Assembly: GCF_017315985.1 (NCBI RefSeq)
Contig: NZ_JAFLVR010000006.1
Span: 1 to 34,278, forward strand
Length of the DNA: 34,278 nt
Source of the DNA: Candidatus Enterococcus murrayae
GTDB taxonomy: Bacteria; Bacillota; Bacilli; Lactobacillales; Enterococcaceae
Reading direction: 5' to 3'
The notes below the pieces were generated by a model. It searched no databases and was not told where the DNA came from. It saw only the letters and a list, made by a program, of their open reading frames with translations. Of this stretch, positions 1 through 8,467 are shown piece after piece (the first letter of the stretch is position 1; every line of letters starts with the position of its first letter). A program made the translations under genes and the position numbers.

Positions 1-281
1 AACTTATCTGACAGAGTAAGAGTTGGTATTCTCAGTAACACCTTCGTTAATAATGTGCGGAAATAACTGTAAAATAACTCGTAATTTTCGTTTTCCTAAT
101 TCAAATACTTTTTTAAATAGTATTATTTGTTATGGCTGATAATTTTTATCTTTATTGAATGAACAAAACCGCTGTATATTGTTTTTAATAATTATATTTA
201 ATGTCTATTTAGTTCTGACTTAGTGTAAACTATGACTTAGGGTTGATATAGTTAGATAATTAAAAAATAGGAGAGATTCAT
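1..281. other. AT-rich leader region upstream of lipoprotein gene
   Basis: This stretch is strongly AT-rich and has no open reading frame I can support. It presumably holds the promoter of the following lipoprotein gene. I could not find a convincing -35/-10 pair; TAAACT at 226-231 is only a weak -10 candidate. The gene's ribosome site, AGGAGAG, lies at about 270-276. Confidence 0.4.
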
Positions 282-812
282 ATGAAAAAGAAAGTGTTTA
301 ATATTATGTTTCTGGGGGTAGCTTTAACTAGTCTGTCTGCATGTTCTAATGGGAACTCCGATAGTTCGGCGAAAAGTGAAAATCAGAATTCCGTAGTGAA
401 AGTTGAAGAATCGTCATCTTCTGAATTAAAAGAGATAGAAGATTCATCAAAGGCGTCAGAAGCAAACTCAAAATATTTTGATTTGATGATCGAGGCCGCT
501 CAGTCTCAACTGCCTGTTCTTAAGGAACAAATGGGCGATATGTATTCTGATATTACCATTACTTCTGGTGCTGAACATACGATTATTTACACATATACAT
601 TATCAGAAAATCCTGTAGTAGATTTAGATATGGAAGCGCTGAAACCTGTTCTCATCAAAGGGATAAAGTCTGTAAATGATCCAATAAAAAATATAATTCC
701 AGATGCAAAATTTCAAATGATTTATTTAAGACCGGATAAAACAGAATTGGGTAATATGGTTATTACTCAAGAAGACATAGAAGCTATTCAAGTGGATTCG
801 GCTGAATTGTAA
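282..812 (+). CDS. Small secreted lipoprotein, DUF4854-like
   Basis: A 176-residue protein with a lipoprotein signal: a Lys-rich N-terminus, a hydrophobic stretch and the lipobox LSAC with the lipidated Cys at residue 21. A Ser/Glu-rich flexible linker follows (about residues 22-62), then a compact alpha/beta domain of about 110 residues. The domain resembles the small DUF4854-type lipoproteins of enterococci and streptococci; that family match is from memory of sequence style and is tentative. It should be anchored to the outer face of the membrane. The ATG at 282 follows AGGAGAG at good spacing. It stands alone: about 420 bases separate it from the next gene, and no function can be assigned. 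Confidence 0.75.
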   Translation: MKKKVFNIMFLGVALTSLSACSNGNSDSSAKSENQNSVVKVEESSSSELKEIEDSSKASEANSKYFDLMIEAAQSQLPVLKEQMGDMYSDITITSGAEHTIIYTYTLSENPVVDLDMEALKPVLIKGIKSVNDPIKNIIPDAKFQMIYLRPDKTELGNMVITQEDIEAIQVDSAEL

Positions 813-815
813 AAT

Positions 816-842
816 AAGATCGGGAGAACCTTTAACGATCTT
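816..842 (+). terminator. Weak hairpin after the lipoprotein gene
   Basis: AAGATCG at 816-822 pairs with CGATCTT at 836-842 around a 13-base loop, just after the lipoprotein stop codon. There is no real T-run after it, so it may be a weak terminator or only a 3' stem. Confidence 0.3.
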
Positions 843-1082
843 TGTGTTCAATATTTTTAGCAGGATGTATTTCATTCTATTAACGCGTAAGCGTAAAAAA
901 TTTTTAAGGATTATAAATATGTGTATCAAAAAAATATTTCAACCCGAGAATAGCAACACGCCCCTTTTTGAATAAAATGAATAACAAAAAAACAAATTCT
1001 ATGAATGGGTCTGTGCTATTGAGTTTAACTTCTTTCGTTTAAGCAAGAATTTCATCTAAAATAAAATATTGATATTTATTTT

Positions 1083-1110
1083 AAAACAGGGGGATTTCCC
1101 CTGTTTTTTT
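1083..1110 (+). terminator. Intrinsic terminator, perfect 10-bp stem
   Basis: AAAACAGGGG (1083-1092) pairs perfectly with CCCCTGTTTT (1098-1107) around the 5-base loop GATTT, and the T-run continues to 1110. It insulates the polyol operon from upstream transcription. The A-run on the 5' side means it could also work on the minus strand. Confidence 0.85.
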
Positions 1111-1191
1111 ATGGGAAAAATTTCTTTCAGTTCAATCTAAGCTCATGTTGCACAAAGTATGCATATTATTGGATAACAAAGAATGTAGAAT

Positions 1192-1205
1192 TGAAAGCGA
1201 TTTTA
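1192..1205 (+). promoter_or_regulatory. Putative catabolite-responsive element (cre)
   Basis: TGAAAGCGATTTTA matches the cre consensus TGWNANCGNTNWCA at all fixed positions except one (T for C at position 13). It lies just upstream of the preferred start of the PRD regulator. CcpA binding here would repress the polyol operon when glucose is present, as is usual for Firmicute sugar operons. CcpA binding is an inference. Confidence 0.5.
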
Positions 1206-1235
1206 ACGTATTTTGAGAGTGTAAGGGTGATGAAT

Positions 1236-3308
1236 ATGAACTTAGAAGATCGAAATAACCAAATATTAATTGAGCTGATAAATAATCCTCAAATTACTAG
1301 TAATGTTTTATATGAAAGGTTCGATCTATCGAGAAGTCAATTGAATTACGCTTTAAAAAAGATCAATGATTTTCTAGATGATGGAAAGTTGCCACAGATA
1401 AAGCGAACTAAAAATGGTCATTTTTTAGTTCCTAGTATGGTGGTGTCTGTTTTTGGAGGTGGTAAAGAAAAGGAACATGAAAAAAATGAATACTATATTT
1501 TTTCAGGACAAGAACGAGTTTGGGTAATCGAGTTAATGATATTGGCTAAAAATGAATATCTGTCGTTGGATCATTTTATCGTGGAACTGGGAGTTAGTAG
1601 AAATACTGTTTTGCGGGACTTAAAGAGACTTGATACAGAACTTGAAAAGTATGATTTGAAACTAAACTACAATCGTCAAAAAGGTTATTTCCTTCAGGGG
1701 GATGAATGGAACAAGAGGGATCTGTTATCAAGCGTTTTAATGAATTTGGCGGAAATCTATGACGGTGTTAATTGTATTATACAGTTTGCAAAGATTGATG
1801 CGAATCTGATCGAGAGCTTCAAAAAACGCATAAGTCTGGTTGAGGAAAAACTAAATATACAGTTTACGGATGACAGGCTAAAAGTTTTACCGTTGCTACT
1901 TATTTTGATTATTCGTAGAGCTAAAAGAGGAAAGCATATAACGTATAATTTCAAAATCAATGATTTTGAACTTGCTGATACAAAAGAATTTTTGGCTGCT
2001 GAGCATATTATTTGGGATGTCGATGAAATCAGTAGAAATGAGCGTGTCTATCTAACCCTATTATTGCTTACAACCAACTTGTCGCAGGCCAATATTCTTT
2101 CAGTTAAAGAAATTGATAGCTTGAAGGAAGCCTTGTTGGAGGTTCTGAATAATTTTGAGAAAGTTTCTGGATTAACTGTAGAACGTAAAGAGAAACTGTT
2201 AGAACGTTTATTGATTCATATGAGACCAGCCTATTACCGAATTAAGTATCATCTAAATTTACAAACACGTTTTTACCAAGAAAACAAGGATTCAGATTTG
2301 TTTTCATTGTTTTACCTAGTGAAAGAGTCGAGTTCCCCATTGGTAGCTTTTTTTGGAGTGTCTATACCTGATCCTGAATTGTTTTTAATCTCCCTGTTTA
2401 TCGGTAGTCACATTGTGGAAAGTACGGAAATAATTCGAGACGGCAATAGAAGACGTGCCATTATTGTTTGTCCAAACGGTATTTCAATATCCTTGTTGTT
2501 GAGAAATACTTTACAAAATCTTCTGCCAGAAATTGACTTTATCGACTTAATATCTGAACGAAAGTTCTATCAAAGTAATTACGAAGTTGATTTCATATTT
2601 TCAGCAATTCCTTTAGAAACAAAAAAATCTGTTTTTGTTGTCAATAATTTTTTAACAGAACAGGAAAAAAGGCAGTTGAGAGAACGTGTATTGCGTTCAG
2701 TAACACTTTCTAAAAATAGTAGTGTTAGTCCTGAAAAAATTATGTCACTAGTTAAGAAATATACAGTGATTTCCGATGAAGAAAATCTATACCATGAATT
2801 ATTAAACTTATTTACTCCAAAGGATTTCGAAGTGCTAGGAAAAAAACGCCTTCATTTAATGGATGTGTTAAATCATGAAACCATTCAAATTTTTGAAGAA
2901 GAGATAGAATGGCAAGAACTTTTGGATAATTTAGCCAAGCCTTTAGAGGAACAAAATACTATAAGCAAAAACTTCGTGGATGTTTTAAAAAAAGAAATGC
3001 CAATATTACCGCAATATACTATCTTGCGAAACACTATAGGGTTACCGCACACAGTAAGTGAAGCAGGAGCTCTAGGCGTGGGTATTAGCATGGGAATTGC
3101 TAAAAAAGGAGTACTTACTGAGAACGGATCAAAAATATACACGGTTGTTCTATTAGCCTCTAATGATAAAGACAAGCATGTCGATTTGATATTCGAATTG
3201 ATGAATTTAGCAGGTTCGAAACAATTAGAAAAAATAGAGAAGGCAAAGTCTACTAAAGAAATAACCAATTTATTGGTAGATTTTAGTGAAGAATATTGGA
3301 GGAACTAA
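1236..3308 (+). CDS. PRD-containing transcriptional regulator with fused EIIB- and EIIA-like domains (MtlR/LicR type)
   Basis: An activator of PTS sugar genes, about 690 residues from the ATG at 1236. Counting from an upstream TTG at 1191, the order is two N-terminal helix-turn-helix segments (about 20-160), PRD1 (about 200-290), PRD2 (about 310-410), an EIIB-Gat-like domain with its phosphocysteine in VCPNG (Cys427), and a C-terminal EIIA-like domain with IGLPH (His620). Phosphorylation by HPr and the cognate EII proteins is expected to set its activity. I prefer ATG 1236 (or 1230) because AAGGG at 1223-1227 is properly placed; the TTG lacks a ribosome site and would overlap the cre-like site. 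The EIIA gene begins 3 bases after its stop, so it leads the operon it probably controls. These multidomain proteins normally bind DNA rather than RNA. Confidence 0.9.
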   Translation: MNLEDRNNQILIELINNPQITSNVLYERFDLSRSQLNYALKKINDFLDDGKLPQIKRTKNGHFLVPSMVVSVFGGGKEKEHEKNEYYIFSGQERVWVIELMILAKNEYLSLDHFIVELGVSRNTVLRDLKRLDTELEKYDLKLNYNRQKGYFLQGDEWNKRDLLSSVLMNLAEIYDGVNCIIQFAKIDANLIESFKKRISLVEEKLNIQFTDDRLKVLPLLLILIIRRAKRGKHITYNFKINDFELADTKEFLAAEHIIWDVDEISRNERVYLTLLLLTTNLSQANILSVKEIDSLKEALLEVLNNFEKVSGLTVERKEKLLERLLIHMRPAYYRIKYHLNLQTRFYQENKDSDLFSLFYLVKESSSPLVAFFGVSIPDPELFLISLFIGSHIVESTEIIRDGNRRRAIIVCPNGISISLLLRNTLQNLLPEIDFIDLISERKFYQSNYEVDFIFSAIPLETKKSVFVVNNFLTEQEKRQLRERVLRSVTLSKNSSVSPEKIMSLVKKYTVISDEENLYHELLNLFTPKDFEVLGKKRLHLMDVLNHETIQIFEEEIEWQELLDNLAKPLEEQNTISKNFVDVLKKEMPILPQYTILRNTIGLPHTVSEAGALGVGISMGIAKKGVLTENGSKIYTVVLLASNDKDKHVDLIFELMNLAGSKQLEKIEKAKSTKEITNLLVDFSEEYWRN

Positions 3309-3311
3309 GAG

Positions 3312-3788
3312 ATGGAAAAAAATGAGAAGCTAATTTCTTATGTAAAAGCTCCTTTGATCTTTGTTCAAGAGTCTTTTTCAACTAGTAGGGAACTTTTTGA
3401 ACAGGTTTATGAAAGAGCTTTGGACATGGGGTGGGTCAGAAAAGATTTTCTTGAACGAATAGAACAAAGAGAGGAAATGTTTCCGACAGGGATTCAACTA
3501 GAGCGTTTTGGTGCTGCTATTCCACATACTGATGCTGAATGTATCTTAACTGAATTTGTAGCAGTGATAACTAATAAAAAACCTGTGTCTTTTAATAGTA
3601 TGGAAGATAAGCGTAAAAGAGTTAATACAGATATTGTTTTCATTTTGGGATTAAACCAGCCTCATGCGCAATTGGAAATGCTGCAATCATTAATGAGTCT
3701 ATTACAGAATGAGATTATTTTAGAAGAAGTATTGACTGCATCAAATGCAGAGCAATTGCTTTATACAATTAAAAAAAATGATTTATAA
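3312..3788 (+). CDS. PTS EIIA component, fructose/mannitol/galactitol superfamily
   Basis: The 158-residue cytoplasmic phosphocarrier of a galactitol-type PTS. It accepts phosphate from HPr on a histidine and passes it to EIIB. The active-site motif AAIPHTD places the phospho-histidine at residue 72; the length and the central GIQLERFGAAIPH pattern fit the PTS_EIIA_2 family. It starts just after the regulator gene and uses GGAGG at that gene's 3' end, so the two are probably coupled. EIIB follows after 14 bases. The substrate cannot be read from this subunit. Confidence 0.9.
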   Translation: MEKNEKLISYVKAPLIFVQESFSTSRELFEQVYERALDMGWVRKDFLERIEQREEMFPTGIQLERFGAAIPHTDAECILTEFVAVITNKKPVSFNSMEDKRKRVNTDIVFILGLNQPHAQLEMLQSLMSLLQNEIILEEVLTASNAEQLLYTIKKNDL

Positions 3789-3802
3789 AAGGAGAGAGTT
3801 TT

Positions 3803-4102
3803 ATGAGAAAAATTAAAGTATTGGTGGCTTGCGGAGCAGGAATTGCTACTTCAACAGTAGTCATGAAACGAATAGAGGATTTATTGCAGGAAAATCACAT
3901 TAGTGCAGATGTTCAACAAATTAAAATTGCTGAAGCAGTGTCAAAACAAGAAGGTGCTGACATGCTCATCTCCACAACTATATTACCAACTCAATACAAG
4001 ATACCCGCGATTACAGCTTTAGGATATATCAGTGGTATCGGTGCTGACAAGTTGGATCAACAAATTTTAGACTTGGCAAGATCTGTTGGAGAGGAAGATT
4101 AG
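3803..4102 (+). CDS. PTS EIIB component, galactitol family
   Basis: A 99-residue protein with the classical EIIB-Gat phosphocysteine loop near the N-terminus (VLVACGAGIATSTVV, Cys10). It takes phosphate from EIIA His72 and transfers it to the sugar alcohol during transport by EIIC. Length and fold signature match the galactitol/sorbitol-type EIIB family. A strong AAAGGAG site precedes the ATG. About 50 bases separate it from EIIC. Confidence 0.92.
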   Translation: MRKIKVLVACGAGIATSTVVMKRIEDLLQENHISADVQQIKIAEAVSKQEGADMLISTTILPTQYKIPAITALGYISGIGADKLDQQILDLARSVGEED

Positions 4103-4155
4103 TTAAAAAATAGTGGCCGCTATTTAAAATAAATACACAAGGAGGATTTATTTGA

Positions 4156-5427
4156 ATGAAAGCTGTTAATGATGTTGTACAGTATATCCTTAATTTAGGA
4201 CCTACTGTGATGCTGCCCATTATGATCCTGATCATCGCACTTATTTTTAGAGTTCCATTTGGGAAGGCACTGAGATCAGGATTGACGATAGGAATTGGTT
4301 TTGTAGGTATCAACTTAGTCATTGGTGTGCTATCGGATAATTTAGGGCCAGCTGCACAGGCTATGGTTGAGCGTTTCGGATTTCATCTGACTGTTATTGA
4401 TACTGGTTGGCCATCCGCTGCATCTGCTGCGTGGGCTTCACCTGTATCTGCTGTTTTAATTCCAATTTGTTTGATTGTAAACGTTATCTTGCTTTTGTTG
4501 AAAGTTACAAAAACTTTAGATATCGATTTATGGAATTATTGGCACTTTATCGCTGCGGGAGCAACAGGATATATCGTGACTAATGGAAATTGGTGGTTTG
4601 CTATTTTATGCGCTGTAATATATGAGATTGCTTGCCTGATTATTTCGGATAAAACAGCACCATTAGTTGCTAAGTTTTATGGACTGGAAGGAGTTAGTTT
4701 ACCGACAGGCTCAACTGCTGCATTTGGCCTGGTCGGTATTCCAATCGGCATTGCAATCAGTAAGATTCCTGGTTTGAATAAATTACATGCGGATCCAGAA
4801 TCTATTCAAAAGCGTTTTGGTATTTTTGGAGAACCTATGATGATGGGAATTGTTATTGGTGCAGCAATTGCCGCATTAGGTGGGTATGATATTGGTGGTA
4901 TTTTGAAAATGGGAATTAACATGGGGGCAGTGATGTTCTTAATGCCTCGAATGGTGAAGATACTAATGGAGGGTCTAATTCCAATTTCTGAATCTGTCAG
5001 AGATTTTCTACAAGAACGTTATGGGGACAGAGAAATTTATTTAGGTCTAGATGCTGCGGTTACTACCGGACATCCAGCCAACTTAGCAACAGGTCTGCTC
5101 TTAGTTCCAATAACATTATTTATTGCGGTCATTTTACCAGGAAACAAGGTTTTACCTTTTGGTGATTTAGCAACAATCCCATTTTATGTTTCCTTAATTG
5201 TTGCCCATCGTAAAGGGAATATTATTCAATCTGTTTTAACGGGCACTGTGGTAATTGCCTTGGCTCTATATATGGCTACTAATTTTGCCCCAGTTCATAC
5301 GGAAATGATGCGAGGAGTTTATGAATTTCCTAAAGGAGCAACTCAAGTATCAACGCTTGATATGGGTGGTAATTTCTTAAACTGGGTTATCTTAAAATTC
5401 TCACAATTAGTTTCTGGAATCCTTTAA
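4156..5427 (+). CDS. PTS EIIC permease, galactitol (GatC) family
   Basis: A 423-residue polytopic membrane protein that translocates the sugar alcohol. Hydrophobic helices run through most of the sequence (for example residues 13-33, 40-60 and the last third). GatC-like features are the N-terminal GPTVMLPIMILIIALIFRV stretch, the STAAFGLVGIPIG segment and an ITTGHPAN-like loop (residues about 308-316, TTGHPANLATG). AAGGAGG at 4139-4145 precedes the ATG. With EIIA and EIIB it forms a complete galactitol-type PTS. Relatives carry galactitol, D-arabitol, xylitol or ribitol; the downstream dehydrogenases favour a hexitol or pentitol. A strong terminator follows the gene. Confidence 0.92.
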   Translation: MKAVNDVVQYILNLGPTVMLPIMILIIALIFRVPFGKALRSGLTIGIGFVGINLVIGVLSDNLGPAAQAMVERFGFHLTVIDTGWPSAASAAWASPVSAVLIPICLIVNVILLLLKVTKTLDIDLWNYWHFIAAGATGYIVTNGNWWFAILCAVIYEIACLIISDKTAPLVAKFYGLEGVSLPTGSTAAFGLVGIPIGIAISKIPGLNKLHADPESIQKRFGIFGEPMMMGIVIGAAIAALGGYDIGGILKMGINMGAVMFLMPRMVKILMEGLIPISESVRDFLQERYGDREIYLGLDAAVTTGHPANLATGLLLVPITLFIAVILPGNKVLPFGDLATIPFYVSLIVAHRKGNIIQSVLTGTVVIALALYMATNFAPVHTEMMRGVYEFPKGATQVSTLDMGGNFLNWVILKFSQLVSGIL

Positions 5428-5447
5428 TTAGTATAAGTAGTTGGAAA

Positions 5448-5482
5448 TTGAGGGACTCTAAAAAGAGTTCCTTAATTTTTTT
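5448..5482 (+). terminator. Intra-operon intrinsic terminator between PTS and dehydrogenase genes
   Basis: TTGAGGGACTCT (5448-5459) pairs with AGAGTTCCTTAA (5464-5475): 12 pairs including two G-U, around a 4-base loop. Seven T residues follow (5476-5482). The next ribosome site starts right after it, so it can attenuate the enzyme genes relative to the transporter genes. Confidence 0.85.
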
Positions 5483-5502
5483 AAAGAAGGAGGAGCTTTA
5501 TT

Positions 5503-6600
5503 TTGAAAGCCGCATTATTAAAAGGATTAAATCATTTTGAAGTAGAAGAAATTAGGCAGCCTGTTCCTAGGGAGTACGAGATTTTGGTAGCTGTTAAAGC
5601 CGCAGGGATATGTGGATCAGATATTCATAAAATGCAAAATGAATGGAAGTATGACTTACCCATGGTTATGGGGCATGAATTTTCTGGAGTCGTAGAGGCT
5701 ATTGGAGACAGAGTAAAAAAGGTGTCCGTAGGTGATCGAGTAGCAATTGCTCCATTAATCCCATGTCACGATTGTCTTTATTGTGATTCAGGTAAGTATC
5801 AATTGTGTGAAAACTATACGATGATCGGCTCTCATCGTTATGGTGGATTTGAAGAGTTTGTGACTGTTCCAGAAGAGAATGTGATTAATATTGGAAAAAA
5901 TATTTCTTTTGAAGAAGCTGCAATGATTGAGCCGCTAGCAGTTGCAGCTCATGGGGTAATGGGTTTAGATCCTAAAATTGGAGATACAGTAGCTGTATTT
6001 GGCTTAGGAACGATCGGAATATTAACGGTTCAGTGGTTGCGACTAACGGGTGTTAAGAAAATCATCGGTATAGATATCGATTCGAATAAAATTATTGAGG
6101 CTGAGAAGTATGGAGTGACGGATACAATAAATTCTCTAGAAGAATCGTTGGTAGATAGAATTTTTGAGCTGACAGATAATATAGGGGTGGACATTGCCAT
6201 TGAATGTGCTGGTTCAAAAATCACTGAAGAACAATGCCTTTTGATTACTAAAAAAGGAGGAGTAATTGGCTATCAAGGTATTGCCTATTCAGATGTTTTG
6301 CTTCATCAAACGGCTTTTGAGAATATTTTTAGAAGAGAGTATACAATAAACGGCTTTTGGAATTCCTATTCGGCCCCATTTCCAGGAAAAGAGTGGGTAC
6401 ACTCTGCGCAGTTTATTGAACAGGGAAAAATAAATTTAAAGGATTTGATTTCTCATCGATATGATTTAATAGATATTCAAAAAGCTTTTAATCTGACAGT
6501 CAATCGAGAGGAAACTTATAACAAGGTGATGATTTTTCCAGAAGGTAGAAAAGAGGAGAAAAACAATGAAGGGTGTTTCAAAACAAGCCCCCGGCTATGA
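5503..6600 (+). CDS. Zinc-dependent polyol-phosphate dehydrogenase, GatD (galactitol-1-phosphate 5-dehydrogenase) like
   Basis: A medium-chain dehydrogenase of 365 residues, expected to oxidise the imported polyol phosphate to a ketose phosphate with NAD. It shows the catalytic zinc ligands in GICGSDIH and GHEFSG, the structural zinc loop with four Cys (HDCLYCDSGKYQLC), and a Rossmann motif GLGTIG with an acidic NAD-selecting residue (IIGIDID). The segments IGSHRYGGFEEF and NSYSAPFPGKEW parallel E. coli GatD. The start is TTG, behind AAGGAGGAG. The final 18 or so residues after IFPEG extend past the usual family end and overlap the next gene by 35 bases, as if the native stop was lost (see findings). 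SorE-like sorbose-1-phosphate reductases are an alternative identity. Confidence 0.85.
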   Translation: MKAALLKGLNHFEVEEIRQPVPREYEILVAVKAAGICGSDIHKMQNEWKYDLPMVMGHEFSGVVEAIGDRVKKVSVGDRVAIAPLIPCHDCLYCDSGKYQLCENYTMIGSHRYGGFEEFVTVPEENVINIGKNISFEEAAMIEPLAVAAHGVMGLDPKIGDTVAVFGLGTIGILTVQWLRLTGVKKIIGIDIDSNKIIEAEKYGVTDTINSLEESLVDRIFELTDNIGVDIAIECAGSKITEEQCLLITKKGGVIGYQGIAYSDVLLHQTAFENIFRREYTINGFWNSYSAPFPGKEWVHSAQFIEQGKINLKDLISHRYDLIDIQKAFNLTVNREETYNKVMIFPEGRKEEKNNEGCFKTSPRL

Positions 6601-7612
6601 TCAAATGGCATTTATCGACCTTGCGGTACCTGAAGCAACGGATGATAAGGTATTGATCAAAGTCGCTTATACCGGTATCTGTGGGTCAGATATCCATACT
6701 TTTAAAGGCGAATATAAAAACCCAACTACACCAGTCGTGCTAGGACACGAATTTTCTGGACAAGTCGTTGCAGTCGGAGACAGTGTCACAAAGGTCAAAA
6801 TTGGTGATCGTGTGACCAGCGAGACCACATTCTATGTCTGCGGTGAGTGTGAGTATTGTCAGGAAAAACAATACAATTTATGTCCGCATCGTAAAGGAAT
6901 CGGTACCCAGCAAAACGGCTCGATGGCCAATTATGTGCTGGCACGAGAAGAGAGTATCCATCTATTGCCAGATCATCTGAGTTATGAGGGAGCAGCGATG
7001 AGCGAACCTTTGGCTTGCTGCGTGCATGCGATGTATCAAAAGAGCCGATTGGAACTGAAAGATACCATCATTATCATGGGGCCTGGACCGATTGGTTTGT
7101 TCTTACTTCAGATTGCCAAAGAAATTGGGGCATTTGTCATTATGACAGGGATCACGAAGGATACCCATCGCTTAGAATTAGCGAAAAAACTTGGCGCGGA
7201 TGTGATTGTAGATACAATGAAGGAAGATTTGGCTAAGATCGTTGCTGAAGTAACGAATGGCTATGGTGTGGACAAAGTATACGACGCCTCGGGTGCCGTA
7301 CCAGCTGTCAATGCCAGCTTGCCATTGATTCGTAAACAGGGACAGTTTATTCAAGTAGGCTTATTCGCCAATCAAATGGTGGATTTGGATACTGAATCAA
7401 TCATTCAGCGAGAGATCGAATACATCGGCAGTCGTTCACAGAATCCTTATGACTGGCCCATCGCGATACATCTGTTAGCCAAAGGCGCGATCAATATCAA
7501 TGAGATGATCACAAAAAAATACCCATTGACAGAGTGGCGTGAAGCCTTCGATAAAGTGATGGAAGGTCATGAGATCAAAGTAATGATCGAGTCTAATCCA
7601 GGCGAATTTTAG
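6566..7612 (+). CDS. Zinc-dependent polyol-phosphate dehydrogenase, D-arabitol-phosphate dehydrogenase-like
   Basis: A second medium-chain dehydrogenase, 348 residues, with the same zinc layout: GICGSDIH, GHEFSG and the structural Cys set CGECEYCQEKQYNLC. Its Rossmann motif is GPGPIG. From memory it closely resembles the D-arabitol-phosphate dehydrogenase of Enterococcus avium, which acts on arabitol 1- or 5-phosphate to give xylulose or ribulose 5-phosphate; a database comparison is needed to confirm this. Codon third positions are visibly richer in G and C (ATC, GTC, CTG, GGC) than in the genes on either side, and the gene starts inside the 3' end of the previous one. Both suggest separate acquisition. 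The ribosome site GAGGAG lies inside the upstream gene's tail. Confidence 0.85.
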   Translation: MKGVSKQAPGYDQMAFIDLAVPEATDDKVLIKVAYTGICGSDIHTFKGEYKNPTTPVVLGHEFSGQVVAVGDSVTKVKIGDRVTSETTFYVCGECEYCQEKQYNLCPHRKGIGTQQNGSMANYVLAREESIHLLPDHLSYEGAAMSEPLACCVHAMYQKSRLELKDTIIIMGPGPIGLFLLQIAKEIGAFVIMTGITKDTHRLELAKKLGADVIVDTMKEDLAKIVAEVTNGYGVDKVYDASGAVPAVNASLPLIRKQGQFIQVGLFANQMVDLDTESIIQREIEYIGSRSQNPYDWPIAIHLLAKGAININEMITKKYPLTEWREAFDKVMEGHEIKVMIESNPGEF

Positions 7613-7653
7613 GTTGTATCCAGTATAAAATGAGTATGGGGGAAAGAATGGGT

Positions 7654-8454
7654 ATGAAAAGCTGGTTGAATCTAGATAATAAAGTAGTAATTGTTACTGG
7701 CGGTTCTGCAGGTATTGGTAAAAGTATTGTAAAACAATTGTTAGAGAACAACGCAGTGGTTGTCAATTTTGATGTGAAAGCTAACAATCAAATAGAACAT
7801 AGAAATTATTTTTACTGCAAGGTAGATGTTTCGAATAAAGCAGAAGTAGAAAAACAAGTCGAACACGTTTGGAAGGAATTTAACAGGATTGATGGACTTG
7901 TAAATAACGCTGGAATTGCGTTGCCAGGTATCCTAGTAAATTCTGATGGTACAAGAAAATATGAAATAACGGAAGAATCATTTGAACGAACGGTAGCTGT
8001 GAATCAAAAAGGCGTATTTTTAGTAAGTCAAGCGGTGGCTCGCAAGATGATTATGCGGCAATCGGGAGTTATTGTGAATATGTCTACTGAAAGTGCTAGA
8101 GAAGGATCGATTGGACAGGGTACTTATGTGGGAACAAAAGGAGCGATAAACAGTATGACCTGTACTTGGGCCAAAGAGTTAGGGCAGTTTAACATTCGTG
8201 TTTTAGGGGTGGCTCCAGGAATTATAGAGGAGACGGATTTACGTTCAGAAAAATATGAAGAAGTATTGGCTCTCATTCGGGGAATTTCAGTAGATGAACT
8301 AAGAAGAAGGTATATAAAAGTTTCGAATCTCCCACTTGGAAGAGTAGGAAAAGTGTCAGAAGTTGCAGAAATCGTTGTTTTTTATCTTTCGGAGCATGCT
8401 AGTTATTTAAGCGGCATTGTTACTAATATTGCTGGTGGGAAATCTCGAGGGTGA
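7654..8454 (+). CDS. SDR-family sorbitol-6-phosphate 2-dehydrogenase-like
   Basis: A short-chain dehydrogenase of about 266 residues. It has the N-terminal TGGSAGIGK cofactor motif, NNAG, and a Ser/Tyr/Lys catalytic set (the Ser in VNMSTES and the YVGTK active-site motif). The IALPGILV, VAPGIIEET and C-terminal TNIAGGKSRG segments resemble the sorbitol-6-phosphate dehydrogenases (SorF/GutF type) of lactobacilli, which make fructose 6-phosphate. I place the start at ATG 7654 because GGGGGAAAG at about 7638-7646 is correctly spaced for it and the family begins MKxWLNL; upstream in-frame ATGs at 7630, 7636 and 7648 are poorly placed. It is the third dehydrogenase of the operon. AAAGGAG at its 3' end serves the aldolase gene. 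Confidence 0.85.
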   Translation: MKSWLNLDNKVVIVTGGSAGIGKSIVKQLLENNAVVVNFDVKANNQIEHRNYFYCKVDVSNKAEVEKQVEHVWKEFNRIDGLVNNAGIALPGILVNSDGTRKYEITEESFERTVAVNQKGVFLVSQAVARKMIMRQSGVIVNMSTESAREGSIGQGTYVGTKGAINSMTCTWAKELGQFNIRVLGVAPGIIEETDLRSEKYEEVLALIRGISVDELRRRYIKVSNLPLGRVGKVSEVAEIVVFYLSEHASYLSGIVTNIAGGKSRG

Positions 8455-8467
8455 AAGGAGAAATACG

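Larger units (their letters stand above)
843..1235. other. Long intergenic region before the PRD regulator
   Basis: No gene is supported here. The region contains a strong intrinsic terminator (1083-1110), a loose promoter candidate (TTGCAC at 1148-1153 with GATAAC at 1172-1177) and a cre-like site (1192-1205). A 21-codon open frame from the ATG at 977 has no ribosome site and is not called. Confidence 0.5.

Noticed and set aside
977-1042. 21-codon open frame (MNNKKTNSM start) that looks like a small peptide gene
   Set aside because: No ribosome site, no partner genes and no clear peptide-export or modification genes nearby.
1083-1110. Hairpin considered as an antiterminator-controlled (RAT-type) leader of the PRD regulator
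   Set aside because: It lies well upstream of the likely promoter, and the regulator has the DNA-binding MtlR/LicR layout rather than the RNA-binding CAT domain.
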